NCBI RefSeq assembly: GCF_009769385.1 | Contig: NZ_VKAB01000041.1 | Location: 1 to 64,000 of the forward strand | Origin: Saccharothrix deserti | GTDB taxonomy: Bacteria > Actinomycetota > Actinomycetes > Mycobacteriales > Pseudonocardiaceae | Direction of reading: 5' to 3' | Length of the DNA: 64,000 nucleotides | Shown: positions 8,221 to 19,393 of the stretch, piece by piece | Layout: the number at the start of each line of letters is the position of its first letter | Position numbering within the stretch: position 1 is the first letter of the stretch | Program-made: the position numbers and the translations under genes | The notes under the pieces: generated by a model | Told to the model about the DNA's origin: nothing | What the model saw: the letters and a program-made list of their open reading frames with translations, nothing else | Databases searched by the model: none

Positions 8221-9668
8221 GCGGAGAACTCCTGTACGGCCAACGCCATCACCTCGTCCTGGGTCGTTCCTCGTGCGGGCAGTTCGCCTGCCACCCGACC
8301 GTGCGCCATCACGACGATGCGGTCGCTCATCCCGATCACCTCGGGCAGGTCACTCGACACCAGCAGCACGGCTCGACCCGCCGCGGTCATCCGGTTGATC
8401 AGCTCGTAGATCTCGACCTTCGCGCCGACGTCGACCCCTCTGGTCGGCTCGTCGAGGACCAGCACCCGGGGGTCGGCGAGCAGCCACTTGCCGATGACGA
8501 CCTTCTGCTGGTTGCCGCCGGAGAGCTCGCGGACCTCCTGGTCGAGTCCGGAGGTCTTCACCCGCAGCGCGGTCGCCATCTCGTCGGCGTGGCGGCGCTG
8601 CCTCTTGCGGTCGACGATGCCCGCCCTGGTGGCCGAGCGGAGCGTGACCAGCCCGAGGTTCTCGCCGACGCTGGAGGTCAGCACGAGGCCCTGGCCCTTG
8701 CGGTCCTCCGGCACCAGGCCGAGGCCCGCGCGCATCGCGGCCCGCACGTCACCACCGGGCAGGCGGCGGCCCGCGACCTCGACGTGGCCGGAGTCGTAGT
8801 GGTCGACGCCGAACGCCGCGCGCACGACCTCGGTGCGGCCCGCGCCGACCAGGCCGGCGATTCCGACCACCTCACCGGCCCTGACCTCGAACGACACGTC
8901 CGTGAACCGACCGTCGCGGGTCAACGAGTCGACCTTGAGCAGCACGTCGCCCGGCTCCTGCGAACGGCGCGGGTACTGCTCGGAGATCGCGCGGCCGACC
9001 ATCAACTCGATCATCTGCTCGACGCTGGAACCCGCGGGCAGCACGCCGACGCTGCGCCCGTCGCGGAGCACGGTGACCCGGTCCGCGATGCGGCGGATCT
9101 CGTCCAGGTGGTGGGTGATGAACACGAGGCCGACGCCTTGGTCGCGGATCTCCGCCATGATCTCCAGCAGCCGGTCGGTCTCGGTGTCGGTGAGCACCGC
9201 CGTCGGCTCGTCGAGCACCAGGACTCCCGCGTTGAGGTCCAGCGCGCGGGCGATCTCGACCATCTGCTGCTGGGCGATGCCGAGTTCCTTCACCGGCGTC
9301 GCCGGGTCGACCCGCAGGCCGACGCGCGCCAGCAGGCCGACCGCGTCGCGGAGCATCCTGGCCCGGTCCACCACGCCGAAGCGGCGCGGCGGACGGCCGA
9401 GGAACAGGTTCTCCGCGACCGACAGCTCGGGCACCAGCGTGAGTTCCTGGTAGATCACCGCGAGGTTGACCCCGTCCGCGACCCGGACCGAACCCGAGTC
9501 CGGGCGGTAGACGCCCGCGAGGACCTTGACCAATGTGGACTTGCCCGCACCGTTCTCGCCGAGCAGCACGTGCACCTCGCCGGAGTTGACGGCGAAGTCG
9601 ACGCCGTCCAGCGCGAGCGCCCCGGTGAACCGCTTCGTGATGCCCTCGGCCCGCAACAGCTCAGCCAC
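8217..9668 (-). CDS. rbsA: Ribose ABC transporter, double ATP-binding subunit
   Basis: The protein has 483 residues in two ABC modules, as usual for sugar CUT2 importers. The first module has Walker A GENGAGKST (~36-44) and Walker B VLVLDEPTAVL. The second has the degenerate P-loop GLVGAGRTE, signature LSGGNQQKV and Walker B VLVLDEPTRGVDVG. The first module's expected LSGGQ signature is replaced by KELGIAQQQMVEIARAL, typical of the family. The GTG start overlaps the end of rbsR by eight bases. Confidence 0.92.
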   Translation of the reverse strand: MAELLRAEGITKRFTGALALDGVDFAVNSGEVHVLLGENGAGKSTLVKVLAGVYRPDSGSVRVADGVNLAVIYQELTLVPELSVAENLFLGRPPRRFGVVDRARMLRDAVGLLARVGLRVDPATPVKELGIAQQQMVEIARALDLNAGVLVLDEPTAVLTDTETDRLLEIMAEIRDQGVGLVFITHHLDEIRRIADRVTVLRDGRSVGVLPAGSSVEQMIELMVGRAISEQYPRRSQEPGDVLLKVDSLTRDGRFTDVSFEVRAGEVVGIAGLVGAGRTEVVRAAFGVDHYDSGHVEVAGRRLPGGDVRAAMRAGLGLVPEDRKGQGLVLTSSVGENLGLVTLRSATRAGIVDRKRQRRHADEMATALRVKTSGLDQEVRELSGGNQQKVVIGKWLLADPRVLVLDEPTRGVDVGAKVEIYELINRMTAAGRAVLLVSSDLPEVIGMSDRIVVMAHGRVAGELPARGTTQDEVMALAVQEFSA

Positions 9669-10647
9669 GATCTACCTCTCCGCAGGATCCGCGTTCGATC
9701 AGCCGGGCGTTGAGCTGCACGTCGGACGGCTGCTCGCCCGCGATCAGGGCGAGCAGGCTGCGCGCGGCCGCGTGCCCCATCTCCACCGTCGGCTGGGCGA
9801 TCACCGTGATCGGCGGGTCCAGCAGCGGGAACCACGGCTGGTCGTCGTAGACCGCGAGGCCGACATCGGCGGGGACGACCAGCCCGAGGCGGCGCAACTC
9901 CTCCAGCGCGCCCAGGCCCATCAGGTTGTCCATCGCGACGAGGACCGACGGGCGTTCGGGCAGATCCATCAGCTCGGCCGCGGCGCGGGCGCCGCTGGCG
10001 CGGCGGAAGTCGCCGTGGACGACGTCGACGGCCAGGCCGCCGAGCGCGGCGGAGAACTGCTCCAGCCGCTCCCGTCCCGTGCTGGTGTCCGCCGGACCGG
10101 CGATCACGCCGATCCGGCGGTGGCCGGCACGGATGAGGCACTGGGCCAGGTCCGCCAGTGCCTGCGCGCCGTCCGCGCGGACGACCGGGCAGGTGGCACC
10201 CTGCACGGTCCGGTCCAGGAGCACGAGCGGGACGTCGCTCGCGATGACCTCGTCCAGCCAGCTCGGGTCGTCGGTGGCGGGGCAGACCAGCAGGCCGTCG
10301 ACCCGCCGGTCCAGCAGCGCCCGCACGTAGGTGGCCTGCTGCTCCGCGCTCTCGTCGGCGTTGGCCAGCACCACGCAGTACCCGTGCGCCCGCGCCTCCT
10401 CCTCCACCGCCCGTGCGATCTCGGCGAAGAACGGGTTGACCAAGTCGCTGATCAGCAGCCCGAAGGTCTTGGTGGAGGTCGTGCGCAACGAGCGGGCGAG
10501 CGCATTGGGCCGGTAGCCCAGCTCCTCGATGGCGGCCAGCACGCGGGCGCGGGTCTCCGGTGTCGGTGTGGCATGCCCGTTGAGCACGCGCGACACGGTC
10601 GCCGTCGAGACCCCGGCGTGATGCGCGACGTCCTTCATGGTGGTCAC
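9661..10647 (-). CDS. rbsR: LacI-family repressor of the ribose operon
   Basis: An N-terminal LacI helix-turn-helix and hinge (MKDVAHHAGVSTATVSRVLN) is followed by a periplasmic-binding-protein-like effector domain. I place the start at GTG 10647, which has GAGGGGG at proper distance. ATG 10638 is possible, and GTG 10656 would lie on the Shine-Dalgarno. It is the first gene of the rbs operon and so probably autoregulated, with ribose as inducer (inferred). A perfect palindrome lies 24 bp upstream. Confidence 0.88.
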   Translation of the reverse strand: MTTMKDVAHHAGVSTATVSRVLNGHATPTPETRARVLAAIEELGYRPNALARSLRTTSTKTFGLLISDLVNPFFAEIARAVEEEARAHGYCVVLANADESAEQQATYVRALLDRRVDGLLVCPATDDPSWLDEVIASDVPLVLLDRTVQGATCPVVRADGAQALADLAQCLIRAGHRRIGVIAGPADTSTGRERLEQFSAALGGLAVDVVHGDFRRASGARAAAELMDLPERPSVLVAMDNLMGLGALEELRRLGLVVPADVGLAVYDDQPWFPLLDPPITVIAQPTVEMGHAAARSLLALIAGEQPSDVQLNARLIERGSCGEVDRG

Positions 10648-10670
10648 TCTGCGCACCCCCTCGACGACGA

Positions 10671-10701
10671 GTAATCGATTACCGGCGCAGTTAATCGGCT
10701 A
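10671..10701. promoter_or_regulatory. Predicted RbsR operator
   Basis: GTAATCGATTAC (10671-10682) is a perfect 12-bp palindrome with the central CG typical of LacI-family sites. A related, imperfect copy (TTAATCGGCTA) lies at 10691-10701. Both are just upstream of rbsR, where an autorepressing LacI protein would bind. Confidence 0.6.
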
Positions 10702-10908
10702 CCTGGGGGTTCCTGTCAAGTGCACCGATTCAGAGCGTGACCGCTTCGTTACGAGGACGGCAGCCGCCGTAGCGGGCTTCAGTCGGTCGTACTCCGCCTG
10801 CGTCACGGGCAGGACCGTGCCGTGGCGCGGCCTGCCGGGGAACGAGTAGTCCGCCGCCGTCGTCCACTTGCCCGAGTTCAGGTCCGTGGTGGTGAACGGG
10901 ACACGAAG
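10699..10908 (-). pseudogene. C-terminal remnant of a GH62/GH43-type arabinofuranosidase
   Basis: The minus-strand frame reads VPFTTTDLNSGKWTTAADYS, then FPGRPRHGTVLPVTQAEYDRL, and stops at 10699-10701. This matches the conserved end of arabinofuranosidases of the GH62/GH43 type as I recall them. Nothing of the catalytic barrel is present upstream, so it is a tail fragment. It occupies the rbsR upstream region, and its stop overlaps the weaker operator half-site. Confidence 0.5.
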
Positions 10909-11077
10909 CCGTAGTCGGATGTTGTGTGATCAAGTTGGTTGAACGTTCCATGTCGGAATGTGCCGTGTGAAGCCCTGTGGGCAAGAGCTGAGGGCATCTC
11001 GATCACCGAACGCGCCGACGGAGCGCCGCCAGGCGTGGAATCCCGACTCGGACCCGGTGTGGTGACCGGCGTGGGTG

Positions 11078-12094
11078 TCAGGCGCTGCCGCCGCGCACGA
11101 CCTCCGTCGGCACTATGAGTCCCGGCTCGTTGTTCGGGCCGGTCTCCACCTGGCGGAGGCAACGGGCGACCAGCTCGCGGGAGATCCGCTCGACCGGGAT
11201 GCGGGCGCAGGTCAGGGTCGGCTCGGCCAACAGGCCCACCGCGCCGCCGTCGAAACCGGTGACCGCGACGTCCGAGCCGACCTTCAGGCCCAGCGAGTGC
11301 GCCACGTTCACCACCACCGCGCCGACGGAGTCACTGCCGGTGACGATGGCGGTCGGCGGGTTCTTGCCGGTCAGGAGCCGACGGGCCCGCCTGCGGATCC
11401 CGTCGTCCGTGCCCCGGTAGACCGACGCCTTGGGCACGCGCAGGCCGTGGCGTGCCAGGCCCGCGGTGAAGCCCTCCAGGCGTTCGGCCTTCCAGTACTG
11501 ATCGCCGTCGACCCCCAGGTAGGCGAACCGCTGGTGCCCCTCGGCGACCAGCAGGTCCACCAGCGGCTGCATGCCGGCGACGTTGTCCACGTCCACCCAC
11601 TGCTGCGGCAGGTCGGGCGCGAGGCGGCCGAAGCAGGCGAACGGCATGCCGCTGTCCGCCAGGAACCTGGCCCGCTCGTCGTCGACCCGCGACTCCGACA
11701 GGATCACCGCATCGACCGTGCGCCGGGCGACCAGGTCCTTGAACACGCCGAGCGGGTCGTCCCGGTGATGGGTGAACACCAGCACCTGGTTGTCGACGTC
11801 GGCGGCGGCCTTCACCAACGCTTGCAGGAAGTGCAGGGTGAAGCCCTGCATGCTGTCCAACTGCTCGCCGAAGATGTGGTAGCCGACCTGCATCGTCCGC
11901 CGCGACCGCATCGTCTGCGCCGCCCGGTTCGGCCGGTAGCCCAACGACCGCATCGCGGCGGCCACCCGCTCGAACGTGGCCTCCGAGTAGTACGAATCGC
12001 GCCCGTTGATGACGTTCGAGACGGTCTGCCGGGACACACCCGCCGCCGCGGCCACGTCCACGATACTGATCCGTCGGTCGTCGCCCCTGGTCAC
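11078..12094 (-). CDS. LacI-family regulator of the adjacent divergent operon
   Basis: The 338-residue protein starts at GTG 12094 behind GAGGA; longer upstream frame lacks a ribosome site. The N-terminal HTH reads ISIVDVAAAAGVSRQTVSNV and the hinge region includes NGRDSYYSE. A sugar-binding-type effector domain follows (PFACFGRLAPDLPQQWVDVD, VVVNVAHSLGLKVGSDVAVTG). It is divergent from the DUF6807-cupin-oxidoreductase operon, with a perfect palindrome in the shared spacer, so it most likely represses that operon and itself. The inducer is unknown. Confidence 0.85.
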   Translation of the reverse strand: MTRGDDRRISIVDVAAAAGVSRQTVSNVINGRDSYYSEATFERVAAAMRSLGYRPNRAAQTMRSRRTMQVGYHIFGEQLDSMQGFTLHFLQALVKAAADVDNQVLVFTHHRDDPLGVFKDLVARRTVDAVILSESRVDDERARFLADSGMPFACFGRLAPDLPQQWVDVDNVAGMQPLVDLLVAEGHQRFAYLGVDGDQYWKAERLEGFTAGLARHGLRVPKASVYRGTDDGIRRRARRLLTGKNPPTAIVTGSDSVGAVVVNVAHSLGLKVGSDVAVTGFDGGAVGLLAEPTLTCARIPVERISRELVARCLRQVETGPNNEPGLIVPTEVVRGGSA

Positions 12095-12216
12095 CCGTTC
12101 GCGTCCTCGCACCCACACATGATTCACCCACCGTGACAATCTCGGCAATTGATGGATCAACGTCGAGCGGCGGCGGTCGGTCTTGACGAGTCTTCGACGG
12201 CGTTCGATACTGCATC

Positions 12217-12230
12217 GGAAAGCGCTTTCC
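12217..12230. promoter_or_regulatory. Predicted LacI-family operator
   Basis: GGAAAGCGCTTTCC is a perfect 14-bp palindrome of the classic LacI/CcpA/GalR kind with central CG. It lies between the divergent LacI gene and the 12301 operon. Confidence 0.7.
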
Positions 12231-12300
12231 AAGCAAGCGTTCGGCCGAGAGTCGGTTGCACCCGCCGCCGCATTCGAAACCGTTGCGAGGAGAAGGATCT

Positions 12301-13239
12301 TTGAGCGCACTCGCGGTCCGACACGACGTTGGGTCTTCGCTGACCATAGGTGACGGGGCAGTCGACCTCGTCCGCTACGTCTACGTGCCCGACACCCCGA
12401 GGCTGGAGTCGCCCAAACCGTTCCTGCACCCGATCCGCACGCGGGCCGGGCGGCTGGTGAGCCTGTTCCGGCCGCACGACCACGTCTGGCACAAGGGCAT
12501 CGCCTGGTCGTTGCCGAACGTCGGCGATGAGAACTTCTGGGGTGGTCCGACGTACGTCCACGGGCGGTTCTACGTGCAGTTGGACAACAACGGCACCCAG
12601 CAGCACCGCCGCCTGGTCGACATCGGCGCCGAAGGTGAGACCGCCTGGTTCGCCCACGAGTTGGACTGGATCACCCAGTCCGGGCACACCGTCATCACCG
12701 AACGCCGGACGATCACCGCGGCCCTGCTGTCGGACGCGGCCTGGGCGCTGACCTTCGACACCGCGATGACCAACACCTCCGGCCAGGAGATCGCCTTCGG
12801 TTCGCCGACCACCCGCGGCCGGGAAAACGCCGGGTACGGCGGGTTGTTCTGGCGCGGCCCGCGCTCGTTCACGGGCGGTAACGTCGTCACGCTCGACGGC
12901 GTCGGCGGCGACGAGTTGCGCGGCCACCGCGCCGAGTGGATGGCCTTCGCGGGCCGTCACGACGGCGACGACGCGGAGTCCCTGGTCCTCGCGGTCGACC
13001 ACGAGGCCAACCCGCACCACCCGCCGCGCTGGTTCACCCGGTCCGAGGACTTCGCCTGCCTCAACCCGGCGCCGTTCTTCAGCGAGGAGCTCGTCGTCGC
13101 CGACGGCGACACCGTGCGGTTCCGCTACGGCGTCGGGGTGGCCGACGGCGGCGCGGACGACGCGAAGGCCCTGGCCGAGTCCGTGCGGGACGTCATGCGT
13201 CGCGCGGACGACCCGACGCGGCGCGAGGAGCCCGCATGA
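12301..13239 (+). CDS. DUF6807 (PmoA-like) family protein
   Basis: This 312-residue protein starts at TTG 12301 after AGGAGAAGG; the frame upstream is non-homologous. It matches the DUF6807/PmoA family, with the conserved stretches FLHPIRTRAGRLVSLFRPHDHVWHKG and FGSPTTRGRENAGYGGLFWRGPR. Family members occur beside Gfo/Idh/MocA oxidoreductases in sugar and sugar-acid catabolic loci. The reaction is not established. First gene of a three-gene operon divergent from a LacI regulator. Confidence 0.75.
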   Translation: MSALAVRHDVGSSLTIGDGAVDLVRYVYVPDTPRLESPKPFLHPIRTRAGRLVSLFRPHDHVWHKGIAWSLPNVGDENFWGGPTYVHGRFYVQLDNNGTQQHRRLVDIGAEGETAWFAHELDWITQSGHTVITERRTITAALLSDAAWALTFDTAMTNTSGQEIAFGSPTTRGRENAGYGGLFWRGPRSFTGGNVVTLDGVGGDELRGHRAEWMAFAGRHDGDDAESLVLAVDHEANPHHPPRWFTRSEDFACLNPAPFFSEELVVADGDTVRFRYGVGVADGGADDAKALAESVRDVMRRADDPTRREEPA

Positions 13240-14012
13240 GCACGTTCCCCGGCGGGACGTCGCTGTCCTTCCTCGACGTCTACGACGACGCCGCTCCCGA
13301 TGGTGTCGTCGGCGGCAGCCCGCACATGCACCTGGCCTCGACCGAGTGCTACGTGGTCGTGGGCGGGGAGGGCGAACTGCACGCGGTGAACCTCGACGGC
13401 TGCCGCGAGATCCCGCTCGGCCGCGGTTCGGTCGTCTGGTTCACCCCCGGCACCATCCACCGCGCCGTCAACCACGGCGGCCTCCAGGTGGTCGTGCTGA
13501 TGGACAACGCCGGACTGCCCGAGGCCGGTGACGCGGTCATGACGTTCCCGCCCGACGTCGTCGCCGACCCGGACCGCTACCGCGCCGCGGCGACCCTGCC
13601 GCACCGGGCGACGGAGGCCGAACGCGCCGCCGACGCCCGCAGGCGCCGCGACCTCGCGGTGGAGGGTTTCACCCACATCCGGGACGCGATCCGCGGCGGG
13701 GACCAGACCCCGCTGCGGGAGTTCTACGCCGCGGCCGCCGCGCTGGTCCGGGGTCGTGCCGGGACCTGGGCGGCGATCGTGCGCGACGGCCCGCTCCGCC
13801 AGGCCGAGACCGGCCTCGCCGTGACGACCGACCTGGCCGTCGGCGTGGCCGGGCACCTCGAACGGGCGGCCGTGTTCCGCGCGCCCGAACCCGCACCGGC
13901 ACGGGGGTTCGGCATGTGCGGACGCCTGCGCCCCCACGACGTGGCCAACGCCGTGCCGTACGCCAAACCCGCAGGACTCGGGCCGGCAGCCGATGAGGAG
14001 CACCGTTCGTGA
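13236..14012 (+). CDS. Cupin-domain sugar-binding or isomerase-like protein
   Basis: The 258-residue protein has an N-terminal cupin barrel (~25-100). The metal-ligand region reads SPHMHLASTECYVVVGGEG, with GSVVWFTPGTIHRAVNHGG for the second motif. The C-terminal half is helical and unassigned. The ATG overlaps the previous stop (ATGA), so it is translated together with the DUF6807 protein. A role in isomerising or sensing the sugar handled by this operon is plausible. Substrate unknown. Confidence 0.7.
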   Translation: MSTFPGGTSLSFLDVYDDAAPDGVVGGSPHMHLASTECYVVVGGEGELHAVNLDGCREIPLGRGSVVWFTPGTIHRAVNHGGLQVVVLMDNAGLPEAGDAVMTFPPDVVADPDRYRAAATLPHRATEAERAADARRRRDLAVEGFTHIRDAIRGGDQTPLREFYAAAAALVRGRAGTWAAIVRDGPLRQAETGLAVTTDLAVGVAGHLERAAVFRAPEPAPARGFGMCGRLRPHDVANAVPYAKPAGLGPAADEEHRS

Positions 14013-15124
14013 CCAGTCGCACCTACACCTGCGCGATCGTCGGCACGGGCGCGATCGCCACGGCCCACGCCGAGGCGGTCGCGCAGTCGGCCGGCCGAGC
14101 CCGCCTCGTCGGGGCCGTCGACGTCGAGCCCGACCGGGCGTCGGCCTTCGCCGCGACGTGGGACGTGCCCACCTACCCGAGCCTGACCGACCTGCTCGAC
14201 GCGCAACGGCCCGACCTGGTCCACCTGTGCACGCCACCGGGTTCCCACCTGCCGCTCGCGCTGGAGTGCCTGGCGGCCGGCGCGTCGCCCGTGGTCGAGA
14301 AGCCGCCGGTGCTGTCGCTGGCCGAACTCGACCGCCTGCGGGCCGCCGAGGCCGCGGCCGGGGTGCCGGTGGCCACCGTGTTCCAACACCGGTTCGGCTC
14401 CGGGGCCGTCCGGTTGCGGCGCCTGCTGGCCGAGGGCGCGCTGGGCAGGCCGCTGCTGGCGTCGGCGAACACCCTGTGGTTCCGCGACGACGACTACTTC
14501 GCGGTCCCGTGGCGGGGGAGTTGGGAGCTGGAGGGTGGCGGGCCGACGATGGGGCACGGCATCCACCAGTTCGACCTGCTGCTGTCGATCCTGGGCCAGT
14601 GGACCAGCGTCACGGCCGTCGCCGCCCGCCAGGCCCGGCCGACCGACACCGAGGACGTGTCCGCCGCGCTCGTGCGGTTCGACTCCGGCGCGGTGGCCAC
14701 CGTGGTCAACTCGGTGGTCTCGCCGCGCCAGACCAGCCAGCTGCGCTTCGACTTCGAACGGGCCACCGTGGACCTGGAGCACCTCTACGGCTACTCGGAC
14801 GCCCACTGGCGGTTGACCGCCGCACCCGGCACCCCTGACGTCCTCTCGGCGTGGGCGGGCGATCCGCCGGACACGCCGAGCGGTCACACCGCCCAGGTCG
14901 CCGCCGTGCTCGACGCCCTCGACGCCGGCGAGACGCCACCGGTCTCCACCGCCGACGCGCGGGTGACCATGGAGTTCGTGGCCGCCGTCTACGCCTCCGC
15001 GTTCACCGGGCGGACGGTCGGTCGGGGCGAGATCACCGAGGGCAACCCGTTCTACGGCAGCATGGCCGGTGACGGCGCACCCTGGCTGACCGCGACGGCG
15101 CTCGACGGCCGGTCGCCGAGGTGA
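14009..15124 (+). CDS. Gfo/Idh/MocA-family oxidoreductase
   Basis: The protein has 371 residues. The N-terminal Rossmann fold (AIVGTGAIATAHAEAVAQS) binds NAD(P), and the conserved EKPP motif (SPVVEKPPVLSLAELDRL, ~100) has the usual catalytic Lys. The C-terminal substrate domain includes GGGPTMGHGIHQFDLLLSILG with the conserved His. It probably oxidises or reduces a sugar, inositol or sugar-acid ring carbon. The GTG overlaps the cupin stop by four bases. Last gene of the operon, ending at a strong bidirectional terminator. Confidence 0.85.
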   Translation: MTSRTYTCAIVGTGAIATAHAEAVAQSAGRARLVGAVDVEPDRASAFAATWDVPTYPSLTDLLDAQRPDLVHLCTPPGSHLPLALECLAAGASPVVEKPPVLSLAELDRLRAAEAAAGVPVATVFQHRFGSGAVRLRRLLAEGALGRPLLASANTLWFRDDDYFAVPWRGSWELEGGGPTMGHGIHQFDLLLSILGQWTSVTAVAARQARPTDTEDVSAALVRFDSGAVATVVNSVVSPRQTSQLRFDFERATVDLEHLYGYSDAHWRLTAAPGTPDVLSAWAGDPPDTPSGHTAQVAAVLDALDAGETPPVSTADARVTMEFVAAVYASAFTGRTVGRGEITEGNPFYGSMAGDGAPWLTATALDGRSPR

Positions 15125-15189
15125 TCGAACCACCCGGCTGAGCCAGGTTTCCGAGGTCGGTCGGTGTTCTGGCCAGGCACTGCGCGGTG

Positions 15190-15222
15190 TCCGGCGCGGT
15201 TACCAACGGTAACCGCGCCGGA
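15190..15222. terminator. Bidirectional hairpin between convergent genes
   Basis: A perfect 15-bp inverted repeat (TCCGGCGCGGTTACC, loop AAC, then the complement) sits between the oxidoreductase and the Clp ATPase genes, which converge. There is no T-tract, as is common in actinomycetes. Confidence 0.75.
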
Positions 15223-15301
15223 AGCCGCCACCATGGCCGCGTCCTCGTGTTCCGGCTGCGGTCGAAGGGGTCGCTGCGGGCGTTCCTGCGCGGGTAGCGG
15301 C

Positions 15302-17275
<1,974 letters not shown>

Positions 17276-17466
17276 CGCAAGCCGCCTCCGCTCGGTGACA
17301 GCGCCGTACTTCCCATGCTCCTCGCCTGGATCGCCCGCGCAACCCGTACCGGGTGGCCGGCCGGATCAGCGAACGGCGGCGCGCACGAAACCCGCCTCGT
17401 GCCGGGGCAGCTTGGTGACCGCGGCGCCGGGTCCCTCGCCCGCCAGGTAGTCCCGGGCGGCGAGAG

Positions 17467-18870
17467 CTACTTCGTCAGCTTCTCCGCGCGGAACTCCACC
17501 TTCCCGTGGACGACCCGGTTGATGATCCACAGCACGAGACCGGCGGCCAGCAGGTACAGGGCGATCCGGTAGTCGTCGGCCGGCCTGCCGGACAACGGGC
17601 TGGCCAGGTACGCGCACGTGATCGCGCCGAGCACCGGCACCCACGTCGGCGCGCGGAAGTGCTCGTGGTCGACCTTCTCCTTGCGCAGCACCAGAACCGC
17701 GATGTTGACGACGGTGAAGACGACCAGCAGCAGCAACGCGGTGGTCCCGCCGAGCCTCGCGATGTCCGCCGTGGACACCAGGATGACGGCGATACCGCTG
17801 GTGAATACGATCGAGATCCACGGTGTGCGGCGGAACGGGTGGACCACCCCGAACACCCTCGGGATGATCCGCTCGTTCGCCATGCCGTAGATCAACCGGC
17901 TCGCCATCAGCATGTTGATCAGCGCCGAGTTGATGACCGCGAACAGACCGATCAGCGAGAACACCCACAGCGGGAAGCCGGGAGCGCCGACCTGCACCAC
18001 GCGCAACAGCGCCCCGCTGCCCGCCTTCCCCAGCTCGTCCGCCGGGATGAGCAGGGACGAGGTGATCGCCACCGCCACGTAGATCAACGCGGCTGCCACC
18101 ATGCCCCACAGCATCGCGCGGGGGAAGATCCGCACCGGGTCGCGGCACTCTTCCGCCATGTTGACCGAGTCCTCGAACCCGACCATCGCGAAGAACGCCA
18201 ACGCCGTGGCGGACGTGATGGCGACGAGCGCGTGCTGTCCCGGAGCCGGGTCGACCTGGGTGAGCCTTCCCGGGTCGCCGTCGCCCATCGCGATCGCCCA
18301 GACGCCGATCCCGATGACGATCAGCAGACCGGACAGCTCGATACAGGTCAGGACGACGTTCGTCTTGACCGATTCCGAGACACCCCGGAAATTGATCAGA
18401 CCGAGTCCGACTATGAACAGGATCGCCACCAGTGTCGCGGACACCGCGAACGCGTCCGAGAAGAACTCCCGGATGACCGATTGCAGGTAGGTGCGACCGA
18501 AGGCCAGCGCGGCCGACGAGGCGGACGTGAGGCCCGAACTCATCACCGCGAACGCGACCATGAAAGTGAGAATCTGAATCTTGAACGCGCGGTTGGTATA
18601 GAGCGCCGCACCGGCGGCCTTCGGGTACTTGCCCACGAGTTCCAGGTAGCTGAACGCGGTCAGGAAGGCGACCACGAACGCGATCAGGAAAGGCAGCCAC
18701 AGCGCGCCGCCGACCCGGCCCGCGACGCTGCCCGTCAAGGCGTAGATGCCGGTGCCGAGGATGTCACCGACCACGAAGAACAACAGCAGTTTCGGGCCGA
18801 TGGCCCGCTTCAGTGCCGGTTGCACCGGCGAGCCGATTGCTTCCGCCATCAATTGAGTGTGCCGCACCAC
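17467..18870 (-). CDS. APC-family amino acid permease
   Basis: This 467-residue protein has about 12 hydrophobic segments. The APC superfamily start GPKLLLFFVVGDILGTGIYAL contains the unwound TM1 substrate motif. FFAMVGFEDSVNMAEECRDP, at the TM6-TM7 region, is typical of APC/YfnA-like transporters. It should move an amino acid with H+ across the membrane. GTG 18870 has GGAG just upstream; ATG 18849 is an alternative without a ribosome site. No metabolic neighbour identifies the substrate. Confidence 0.85.
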   Translation of the reverse strand: MVRHTQLMAEAIGSPVQPALKRAIGPKLLLFFVVGDILGTGIYALTGSVAGRVGGALWLPFLIAFVVAFLTAFSYLELVGKYPKAAGAALYTNRAFKIQILTFMVAFAVMSSGLTSASSAALAFGRTYLQSVIREFFSDAFAVSATLVAILFIVGLGLINFRGVSESVKTNVVLTCIELSGLLIVIGIGVWAIAMGDGDPGRLTQVDPAPGQHALVAITSATALAFFAMVGFEDSVNMAEECRDPVRIFPRAMLWGMVAAALIYVAVAITSSLLIPADELGKAGSGALLRVVQVGAPGFPLWVFSLIGLFAVINSALINMLMASRLIYGMANERIIPRVFGVVHPFRRTPWISIVFTSGIAVILVSTADIARLGGTTALLLLVVFTVVNIAVLVLRKEKVDHEHFRAPTWVPVLGAITCAYLASPLSGRPADDYRIALYLLAAGLVLWIINRVVHGKVEFRAEKLTK

Positions 18871-18999
18871 ACTCCACCCGGAAAGTCGGAACCGCAGGCC
18901 TGGGCGAGCCGTGACACCCGGTTACGGTGAGAAAACCGGTGACTCCACCATGGAGCGGTAATGCAACAAATCAGCTCGGTCTCCTGGGCAGGCGAATAT

Positions 19000-19386
19000 C
19001 TAGCTGCAGGCGTTGGCGAGGTTGGCGACCTGGGTCGCCTTGGTCTCCAGCCACACCGCCGGGGTGACGACCAGGTCTTCGAGGGTCACGTCGCGCAGTG
19101 TGGTGGCGACCGCCGTGATGGCCTCGTTGACGGTGGTGTCGACGGCGTTCGCGGCCAAGGCGTCCAGCGACGCCGCGGCGTCGTGCGCCTTGTCCAGTGC
19201 CTGCTCCGGGCTGCCCGGGTCGAGGATCACGGCAGCCTGGGACAGGGCGTCCGCGCAGACCTGCACGGTGGACGCGGTGTTGGCGACGGCGCCGGCCGTG
19301 TCGGCGACGTCCTGCACCGAGCCGCAGGCGGTGAGCGTCGTGACGGCGACAGCGGCGGCCACGACGGCGACAAGTCGGGTACGCAT
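19000..19386 (-). CDS. Small secreted lipoprotein
   Basis: This 128-residue protein has a signal peptide and lipobox (VAVTTLTACG), so Cys21 should be lipidated. The mature part is Ala-rich and helical, with Cys residues at VCADALS and at the very end (NACS). No catalytic motif is seen. Similar short helical lipoproteins are common in actinomycetes and uncharacterised. The ATG is served by GGAGG, which is itself part of a 24-bp perfect palindrome, so expression may be controlled at that site. Confidence 0.7.
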   Translation of the reverse strand: MRTRLVAVVAAAVAVTTLTACGSVQDVADTAGAVANTASTVQVCADALSQAAVILDPGSPEQALDKAHDAAASLDALAANAVDTTVNEAITAVATTLRDVTLEDLVVTPAVWLETKATQVANLANACS

Positions 19387-19393
19387 GGGTCAT

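Noticed and set aside
7237-8409. A 390-codon plus-strand frame opposite rbsC
   Set aside because: Composition is typical of antisense GC bias, and the rbs operon on the other strand is complete.
17300-17466. Minus-strand frame continuing past the APC permease ([22 protein letters not shown])
   Set aside because: It looks somewhat coding but has no start of its own and only overlaps the permease end in another frame. I cannot support a gene.
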